From Bacteroidota bacterium (GTDB lineage Bacteria; Bacteroidota; Bacteroidia; Chitinophagales; Chitinophagaceae), in the NCBI GenBank assembly GCA_023412975.1, contig JAEZRB010000249.1, positions 1 through 10,478 of the forward strand: DNA of 10,478 bases, in the 5' to 3' direction. Numbering within the stretch: position 1 is the stretch's first letter; every line of letters begins with the position of its first letter. Shown here one piece after another: positions 6,487 through 10,478 of this stretch. Below the pieces are notes generated by a model, which was given only the letters and a program-made list of their open reading frames with translations, was not told where the DNA came from and did no database searches. Made by a program: the position numbers and the translations under genes.

Positions 6487-7076
6487 CTTTTCAAATTTGG
6501 TTCCAGCTCATTCAAAAATGCTACCAGCTTTTCCGTTGCTTTCTTGCGGTGACTGAAGCGGTTCTTCTCTGCCATGTCCATTTCGGCAAAGGTTTTTTCG
6601 CTGCCTGTCGGCACAAAAACAGGGTCATATCCAAAGCCTTTTGTGCCTTTTCTTTCCGAAATGATCCGTCCTTCGCAAATGCCTTCAAATAAGTGTTCAT
6701 TTTGATCCAGCAAGAGGGATATCACGGTCCTGAAACGGGCACTCCGGTCTCTTTTATCGGACAGTTCGGCCAGTAGTTTATCAATATTTTTATCAAAGGA
6801 CTTGTCATCTCCGGCGTAGCGTGCGCTTTTCACGCCGGGGCGGCCGTCGAGGGCTTTCACCTCCAGGCCGGTATCCTCGCTAAAGCAGCTGGTTTTTGTG
6901 AGTTTGAAAATGGTTTTTGATTTTGCGGTAGCGTTTTCTTCAAGCGTTTCGTAGGGCTCAGGTATATCTATGTCTATACCTGCTTCCTGCAGGGTCAGCA
7001 GTTCAAAAGAGGAGCCAATTACCTCCCGGATCTCACTTATTTTGTGCTGGTTATTAGTGGCAAAGATGAGCTTCAC
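6483..7076 (-). CDS. rdgB: XTP/dITP diphosphatase (non-canonical purine NTPase)
   Basis: A RdgB/HAM1 family enzyme, 197 residues from the chosen start. It converts XTP, ITP and dITP to monophosphates plus pyrophosphate, keeping deaminated purines out of DNA and RNA (EC 3.6.1.66), in the cytoplasm. Motifs: the N-terminal KLIFATNNQHK substrate loop, SEDTGLEVKALDGRPGVKSARYAG with the catalytic Asp68, EGRI, GTKGFGYDPVF (144-154) and FSHRKKA (174-180). I chose GTG at 7076 because family members begin almost exactly at (M)KLIFATNN. The same frame has an ATG at 7109, which would add 11 residues (MTNSKTPYLVA) unlike the family and would begin at the edge of the repeat block. The gene leads the minus-strand cluster and its stop overlaps the TTG of the sigma gene. 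No promoter consensus was found in the repeat DNA upstream. Confidence 0.93.
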   Translation of the reverse strand: MKLIFATNNQHKISEIREVIGSSFELLTLQEAGIDIDIPEPYETLEENATAKSKTIFKLTKTSCFSEDTGLEVKALDGRPGVKSARYAGDDKSFDKNIDKLLAELSDKRDRSARFRTVISLLLDQNEHLFEGICEGRIISERKGTKGFGYDPVFVPTGSEKTFAEMDMAEKNRFSHRKKATEKLVAFLNELEPNLKS

Positions 7077-7110
7077 GGCGACAAGATAAGGAGTTTTTGA
7101 GTTTGTCATA

Positions 7111-7184
7111 TATGGTCACGGAGTGCACCTAGTTTTACACGAAGATCACGCAGAATTAATCCGTGAAAACCGTGTAATCCGTGG
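7111..7184. repeat. Palindromic repeat element, copy 1
   Basis: The unit begins TATGGTCACGGAG and ends AATCCGTGGC. Its outer arms CACGGAGTGCAC (7117-7128) and GTGTAATCCGTG (7172-7183) pair at 10 of 12 positions. A nested stem, TCACG (7146-7150) with CGTGA (7162-7166), lies inside. Copy 2 at 7216 has the same order of elements. Confidence 0.75.
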
Positions 7185-7215
7185 CAAATCGAGGATTTCG
7201 TAATAACGGGTTTTA

Positions 7216-7300
7216 TATGGTCACGGAATACACGGAGTATAGCACGAAGAACACAGTGTATTAATCTGTGTATATCCGTGTAATCCGTGTAATCTGTGGC
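7216..7300. repeat. Palindromic repeat element, copy 2
   Basis: The arms CACGGAATACACGGA (7222-7236) and TCCGTGTAATCCGTG (7275-7289) pair at 14 of 15 positions. A nested stem ACACAG (7251-7256) with CTGTGT (7266-7271) closes a 9-nt loop. The start TATGGTCACGGA and the internal CACGAAGA...ATTAATC(C/T)GTG are shared with copy 1. It has no long T-run, so it is not a standard terminator, although transcripts from either strand could fold. Confidence 0.8.
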
Positions 7301-7353
7301 TTAATTCGTGTTATTAGTGTAATTCGTGGCAACCCTATCCGTGTAATCCGTGG
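7301..7353. repeat. Tandem 9-10-nt CGTG units abutting a stop codon
   Basis: Degenerate units such as TTAATTCGTG, TATTAGTGT, AATTCGTGGC and TCCGTGTAATCCGTGG continue the right arm of the palindromic elements as direct repeats. The last unit ends exactly at the TAG stop (7354-7356) of the minus-strand gene. Together, 7111-7353 form a 243-nt non-coding block between rdgB and that gene. Confidence 0.7.
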
Positions 7354-7887
7354 CTAAATCCCGAAAATTGTTTTCAGGCCAGCCCAAAGTTTTCTTTTTT
7401 CTCCCGCATCATCTTTCAACGCTTCCAGTGCGGGCGCATATAAAAATGTAGCGTTCGCAAGTTTCTGTACCTGGTAGTGCGGAAAATTGACCGGCAGGCC
7501 AAATGACTGTGGATCGACGTCAAATAGTAAGATGATCCTGCTATTATACTGGTACACCAGTTCGGGATAGTGCTGGTCTTTGAAATTATTCATGTTAATG
7601 ATCGCCACATCACCCAGGCTGAGGGAACAGGCGCCAAGCATATTCGACAAAAAAGCGAGGGACTCATCGGGCAAATGCACTGCATCGCTGTAGTTTACCA
7701 CCACCAGGATGTTCTTTTTATTGTCGCCCAGGTGTTTCAACTTCGGTTCCACAGCGGGCACTGAAGCCGTTTCGGTTTTATTATTTTCAGCAGTCGCCCG
7801 GATTTCATCCTGTTCGAGGCTGACCAGTGAATCGGGATAAAGTGCAGAAATCAGTGCTGGCGGCAGCCGCAGGTCATTTAATCCCAT
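7354..7887 (-). CDS. Uncharacterised protein, possible DNA pol III psi-like
   Basis: A 177-residue soluble protein with no signal peptide or membrane segment. Residues 1-25 form an amphipathic lead (LNDLRLPPALISALYPDSL), 28-56 are a low-complexity linker, and 58-177 are a compact alpha/beta domain. That domain has a strand ILVVVNY (60-66), a helix LPDESLAFLSNML (72-84), a strand DVAIINMN (93-100), a strand RIILLFDVDP (117-126), and the ending FLYAPALEALKDD....RKLWAGLKTIF. The order, especially the APALEAL and LW near the C-terminus, resembles the E. coli HolD (psi) subunit of the clamp loader as I recall it (SPALTDL...LW). The similarity is weak and I would not assign the name without profile evidence. 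The ATG at 7887 lies 58 nt from the divergent ilvE ATG. The stop directly adjoins the repeat block. Confidence 0.6.
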   Translation of the reverse strand: MGLNDLRLPPALISALYPDSLVSLEQDEIRATAENNKTETASVPAVEPKLKHLGDNKKNILVVVNYSDAVHLPDESLAFLSNMLGACSLSLGDVAIINMNNFKDQHYPELVYQYNSRIILLFDVDPQSFGLPVNFPHYQVQKLANATFLYAPALEALKDDAGEKRKLWAGLKTIFGI

Positions 7888-7945
7888 ATTTTACAAATGA
7901 GTGTTAGCTTTTTTTTGTTTCTTTGAAGGCTCAAAAATAAACTTT

Positions 7946-9010
7946 ATGACGGAGGCTTTTACAATTTCTATTACGAAGACTGAAAGAAGCAAATTACAGG
8001 ATATCAACCTGGAGAATATTCCTTTTGGCAGATACTTTTCCGATCATATGCTGGAGGCGGATTTCGAAAATGGCGAATGGACAAGTGTCGAGATCAAACC
8101 ATATCAGCCGCTATTGCTTGAACCTTCACTGGCGGCGCTCCACTATGGACAGGCTATTTTTGAAGGTATTAAAGCTTACAGAGATAAAGAAGGAAACGCA
8201 TACATCTTCCGCCCTTTTGATAATTTTAAAAGATTCAACAGGTCGGCAGAAAGGATGAATATGCCGACTGTGCCTGAAGAAATATTCATGGAAGGCATGC
8301 GCCAGCTAATCGCGATCGATAAAAACTGGATTCCTGCAAAAAAAGATCATTCGTTATATATACGACCGGTAATGTTTGCCGCCGATCCGATGCTGGGTGT
8401 AAGGCCGGCCGAGACTTATAAATTTCTTATCCTGCTGAGCCCTACAGGTCCCTATTATGCGGCACCGATGAAGATCCTTGTGGAAGAACACTATACAAGG
8501 GCTGCACCGGGTGGTGTTGGTTTTTCGAAAAACGCCGGTAATTATGGTGGCAGTATGCTGGCTTCAAGCCTTGCAAAGGAAAAAGGTTATGACCAGGTAT
8601 TATGGACCGATGCTTTCGAGCATAAATGGCTGCAGGAAGTGGGTATGATGAATGTATTCTTTGTAATCGATAATGTGGCGGTTACTCCCTCGCTGGATGA
8701 AGGTACCATACTCGAAGGTGTTACGAGGGCCAGCGTGATACAGGGTTTGAACGACATGGGTGTAAAGGTGGAGGAGCGCAGGATCAGTATCGATGAACTG
8801 TTGGAAGCCTATAAGGCAGGCAGGGTATCTGAAGTGTTTGGTACCGGCACTGCCGCGGTGATCGCGCCAGTGAAGGAGTTAAATTATAAAGGTTATTCCA
8901 TGGAGTTTGATACAGATCAGTATAAAATTTCCGGGGCTGTCAAGGAATGGCTCAATGGGATCAGGGAAGGTCGTATTGAAGATAAATACGGCTGGATGTG
9001 GAAAGTATAA
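7946..9010 (+). CDS. ilvE: Branched-chain amino acid aminotransferase
   Basis: A 354-residue class IV (fold type IV) PLP aminotransferase of the long, eukaryote-like BCAT2 subfamily (EC 2.6.1.42). It interconverts Val, Leu and Ile with their 2-oxo acids using glutamate/2-oxoglutarate, in the cytoplasm. The PLP lysine is Lys195 in PGGVGFSKNAGNYGGS. Other family segments are LHYGQAIFEGIKAYR (65-79), YIRPVMFAADPMLGVR (138-153), QVLWTD, the cofactor-contacting LQEVGMMN (229-236) and VSEVFGTGTAA (294-304). I chose the ATG at 7946 because an upstream GTG at 7901 would add 15 residues unlike the family. A TTTG (7914-7917) lies 20 nt before a poor -7 match (TAAACTTT, 7938-7945), which would make the mRNA leaderless; I do not rely on it. 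No clear terminator follows. Confidence 0.95.
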   Translation: MTEAFTISITKTERSKLQDINLENIPFGRYFSDHMLEADFENGEWTSVEIKPYQPLLLEPSLAALHYGQAIFEGIKAYRDKEGNAYIFRPFDNFKRFNRSAERMNMPTVPEEIFMEGMRQLIAIDKNWIPAKKDHSLYIRPVMFAADPMLGVRPAETYKFLILLSPTGPYYAAPMKILVEEHYTRAAPGGVGFSKNAGNYGGSMLASSLAKEKGYDQVLWTDAFEHKWLQEVGMMNVFFVIDNVAVTPSLDEGTILEGVTRASVIQGLNDMGVKVEERRISIDELLEAYKAGRVSEVFGTGTAAVIAPVKELNYKGYSMEFDTDQYKISGAVKEWLNGIREGRIEDKYGWMWKV

Positions 9011-9117
9011 ATAGCTTGTAAACAAAAGATTAAATGGTTTTGGGCGATGAAACCAGCCTCTACGGGTTGGAGTACGTCGACCGGCGGGGGAAAGCTCAAT
9101 AAATATAACTGCGATTT
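9011..9117 (+). other. ilvE-rpsL spacer with two overlapping hairpins
   Basis: This non-coding stretch holds two small inverted repeats that share bases 9053-9055: TGGTTT/AAACCA (9035-9040 with 9050-9055, 9-nt loop) and CCAGCC/GGTTGG (9053-9058 with 9065-9070, one G-T pair). They cannot form together. No T-run follows either, so this is not a standard terminator. It lies upstream of the rpsL promoter, so it belongs to the ilvE 3' region and not to the rpsL leader. Confidence 0.35.
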
Positions 9118-9149
9118 TTTGGTATTTAAACGGGAGCCCTTTACCTTTG
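9118..9149 (+). promoter_or_regulatory. Bacteroidota-type promoter for rpsL-rpsG
   Basis: TTTG (9118-9121), 20 nt, then TACCTTTG (9142-9149) matches the TTTG-N19-21-TAnnTTTG consensus at every fixed position. The expected start site near 9153-9155 gives a leader of about 20 nt to the rpsL ATG, too short for a structured ribosomal-protein autoregulatory leader. Confidence 0.8.
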
Positions 9150-9173
9150 CCGTCCCAAAAATAAAGGTCAATA

Positions 9174-9554
9174 ATGCCTACTATTCAACAATTAGTAAGA
9201 AAAGGAAGAGAAATTATCAGGGCGAAGAGCAAATCCAGGGCCCTCGATCAGTGCCCGCAGCGCCGTGGAGTATGTACCCGTGTGTATACTACCACACCAA
9301 AAAAACCGAATTCAGCACTTCGTAAGGTTGCAAAAGTTCGTTTGACTAATAAGGTAGAGGTGATTGCCTATATTCCGGGTGAAGGTCACAACCTGCAGGA
9401 GCACTCCATCGTGCTGATCCGCGGTGGTCGTGTGAAGGATCTGCCAGGTGTACGTTATCACATCGTTCGCGGTTCACTCGATACTGCGGGTGTAAAAGAT
9501 CGCAAACAAAGCCGTTCTAAATACGGTACCAAGAAAGAAAAAGCAAAGAAATAA
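9174..9554 (+). CDS. rpsL: 30S ribosomal protein S12 (uS12)
   Basis: A 126-residue uS12 that forms part of the decoding centre of the small subunit and contacts the shoulder of 16S rRNA. It is near-identical to the family core: MPTIQQLVRKGR at the start, RGVCTRVYTTTPKKPNSALRK, GHNLQEHS and GRVKDLPGVRYH. The numbering matches E. coli including Met, with Lys43 and Lys88, the sites where streptomycin-resistance changes occur, both wild type. Asp89 is the residue methylthiolated by RimO in other bacteria. The C-terminus carries the usual basic tail (SRSKYGTKKEKAKK). It is the first gene of a short str-type operon with rpsG 49 nt downstream. The start is fixed by the conserved N-terminus. Confidence 0.98.
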   Translation: MPTIQQLVRKGREIIRAKSKSRALDQCPQRRGVCTRVYTTTPKKPNSALRKVAKVRLTNKVEVIAYIPGEGHNLQEHSIVLIRGGRVKDLPGVRYHIVRGSLDTAGVKDRKQSRSKYGTKKEKAKK

Positions 9555-9603
9555 TAGCAGGCGAAAGCTGATTACCCAATAGAAAGAATAACAAATTTCA
9601 GAT

Positions 9604-10071
9604 ATGCGGAAAGCACAAGCAAAAAAACTCCCCCTGGCCCCCGACCCAAAATTCAATGACAAACTGGTTACCCGTTTTGTCAACAACCTGATGTGGGAAG
9701 GAAAAAAGAGTGGAGCTTTTACCATCTTCTATGATGCGCTGGATAAAGTTGCCAAACAAACCAATGAAGATGGATACGAAATATGGAAAAGAGCACTGGC
9801 TAATGTAACGCCAGGTGTTGAAGTTCGCAGCCGTCGTATTGGTGGCGCCACTTTCCAGATCCCTTCCGAGGTTCGTGCCGACAGGAAGATTTCTCTAAGC
9901 ATCAAATGGCTGATCCGATATAGCCGTGAAAGAAACGGTCGCAGCATGGCTGATAAACTGGCTGCCGAAATCGTTGCAGCAAGCAAAGGTGAAGGAGCTG
10001 CTTTCAAGAAAAAAGAAGATACACACCGTATGGCTGAAGCCAACAAGGCATTTGCTCACTTCAGGGTGTAA
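9604..10071 (+). CDS. rpsG: 30S ribosomal protein S7 (uS7)
   Basis: A 155-residue uS7, the primary binding protein that nucleates folding of the 16S rRNA 3' (head) domain and lies near the E site. Visible family parts are the basic N-terminus (MRKAQAKK), DPKFNDKLVTRFVNNLMWEGKKS (14-36), ALANVTPGVEVRSRRIGGATFQIPSEV (64-90), the IKWLIRYSRERNGRSMADKLAAEI block (99-122) and KKKEDTHRMAEANKAFAHFRV at the end. Length and ends are normal. It is transcribed with rpsL from the promoter at 9118-9149. In many Bacteroidota fusA follows directly; here two terminators and an opposed gene follow, so the operon ends at rpsG. Confidence 0.98.
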   Translation: MRKAQAKKLPLAPDPKFNDKLVTRFVNNLMWEGKKSGAFTIFYDALDKVAKQTNEDGYEIWKRALANVTPGVEVRSRRIGGATFQIPSEVRADRKISLSIKWLIRYSRERNGRSMADKLAAEIVAASKGEGAAFKKKEDTHRMAEANKAFAHFRV

Positions 10072-10092
10072 AAGATACAAGCACATAATCCC

Positions 10093-10124
10093 AAAAGCCG
10101 TCCTGTTTTCAGGATGGCTTTTTT
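10093..10124 (+). terminator. Rho-independent terminator after rpsG
   Basis: AAAAGCCGTCCTG (10093-10105) and CAGGATGGCTTTT (10110-10122) form a 13-bp stem with one G-T pair and a TTTT loop, ending in a T-run that continues to 10124. It begins 22 nt after the rpsG stop. Confidence 0.92.
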
Positions 10125-10137
10125 GTTGGATGTATGC

Positions 10138-10171
10138 AAAAAAAACCGCTTCGGTTATGAAGCGGTTTTTT
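10138..10171. terminator. Bidirectional terminator between rpsG and the histone-like gene
   Basis: The stem AACCGCTTC (10144-10152) and GAAGCGGTT (10159-10167) closes a 6-nt loop. It is preceded by eight A residues (10138-10145) and followed by T residues to 10171, so it can end transcripts from both strands: read-through from rpsG and the minus-strand gene that stops at 10191. Confidence 0.88.
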
Positions 10172-10190
10172 AGTATTAGGGGTTCTACAT

Positions 10191-10478
10191 TTAAAATGAA
10201 CTTGCGCCTGGCTCGCTGTCATCGGTACCGGTGATGCTGTTGTTAGAATCCATCGGGTCATCGACGATCTCAGCCTGTACCGGTGTGGGCTCTTCCACCG
10301 GAGCTTCCTGCTCAACGACTGGGGCGGGTTTGGGCCGTGGAGCTCTTTTGGGTGCCGCTTTCTTTTTAGCGGGTTTGCTCGCTTTTTTAGGCGCTGATTT
10401 TTTGTTAGGTGCTGACTTTTTCTTTGGTGGAGCTTTTTTCTTTGGTGCGGCTTTACGAGGCTGTTTTTTTGCTGGTTT
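10191..10478 (-). CDS. Lys/Ala/Pro-rich histone-like protein, C-terminal part
   Basis: An open minus-strand frame enters at the window edge and runs 95 codons to a TAA at 10191-10193; the N-terminus lies beyond 10478. The first half, as seen, is a low-complexity basic tail of Lys, Ala and Pro (repeated PKKK, APKK, KPAKK) resembling histone H1-like or Hc1-like tails. The second half switches sharply to an acidic segment (VVEQEAPVEEP, then EIVDDPMDSNN, then DDSEPGASSF). Such tails in bacteria usually bind nucleic acid without sequence specificity, but they also occur on otherwise unrelated proteins, so the full protein could be a nucleoid protein or another protein with a charged tail. The reading frame is supported by the consistent composition and by the bidirectional terminator 20 nt past the stop. 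Confidence 0.72.
   Translation of the reverse strand, partial: KPAKKQPRKAAPKKKAPPKKKSAPNKKSAPKKASKPAKKKAAPKRAPRPKPAPVVEQEAPVEEPTPVQAEIVDDPMDSNNSITGTDDSEPGASSF

Noticed and set aside
7111..7353. Repeated units that might be a CRISPR array
   Set aside because: The units are 9-10 nt, degenerate and directly adjoining, with palindromic arms; there are no regularly sized unique spacers and no cas genes nearby.
7901..7945. Longer ilvE start at GTG 7901
   Set aside because: The added residues (LAFFCFFEGSKINF) are unlike BCAT N-termini and ATG 7946 gives the usual length.
9047..9325. Frame running through the ilvE-rpsL spacer into rpsL
   Set aside because: Most of it is an out-of-frame reading of rpsL and the spacer part has no conserved content.
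9729..10046. Minus-strand frame inside rpsG
   Set aside because: It is the antisense shadow of a highly conserved ribosomal protein gene.
10109..10315. 68-codon minus-strand frame over the terminators
   Set aside because: It crosses both terminator hairpins and overlaps, in a different frame, the histone-like coding region, which has a far more consistent composition.

Overview
The window looks like chromosomal DNA of a Bacteroidota, probably a Chitinophagaceae-like member of the Sphingobacteriia/Chitinophagia side. This rests on the protein families seen (DUF4412-like secreted protein, Bacteroidota-type ECF sigma with an unclassified membrane partner, bacterial ComA-like phosphosulfolactate synthase), on two good matches to the Bacteroidota promoter (TTTG, about 20 nt, TAnnTTTG), and on the lack of clear Shine-Dalgarno sequences. 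The family-level placement is inference. The content is mostly housekeeping, with no phage, IS, CRISPR array or RNA gene seen.

Layout. 1-122: a terminator from an upstream gene. 123-785 (+) and 786-1142 (-): a secreted DUF4412-like protein and a small basic secreted protein, convergent with abutting stop codons. The latter has a near-consensus promoter so close to its ATG that its mRNA would be almost leaderless. 1398-2819 (+): a cytoplasmic protein made almost entirely of TPR repeats. 2820-3107: a gap with a degenerate CGTG-type repeat and a possible promoter. 3108-4618 (+): a ComA-like sulfite/PEP enzyme and shikimate dehydrogenase AroE, coupled by a TGATG overlap. 4619-7076 (-): a four-gene cluster read as rdgB (nucleotide-pool sanitation), an ECF sigma factor starting at TTG, its membrane-anchored partner, and a hot-dog thioesterase; rdgB/sigma and sigma/partner overlap by 4 nt each. 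7111-7353: two copies of a nested palindromic element plus tandem 9-10 nt CGTG units. 7354-7887 (-): a protein whose C-terminal layout recalls the DNA polymerase III psi subunit. 7946-9010 (+): branched-chain aminotransferase IlvE. 9174-10071 (+): rpsL-rpsG with a consensus promoter, closed by two terminators. 10191-10478 (-): the C-terminal part of a Lys/Ala/Pro-rich histone-like protein that runs off the window.

How the genes relate. comA-aroE and rpsL-rpsG are clear co-transcription units, and the sigma/partner pair is probably a signalling module. ComA and the aromatic pathway both draw on PEP, which is a possible link but is not shown by the sequence. No exotic defence or mobile system was found. 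The most interesting items are the ComA-AroE coupling, the psi-like protein, the palindromic repeats, the duplicated motif in the sigma partner and the near-leaderless promoter.
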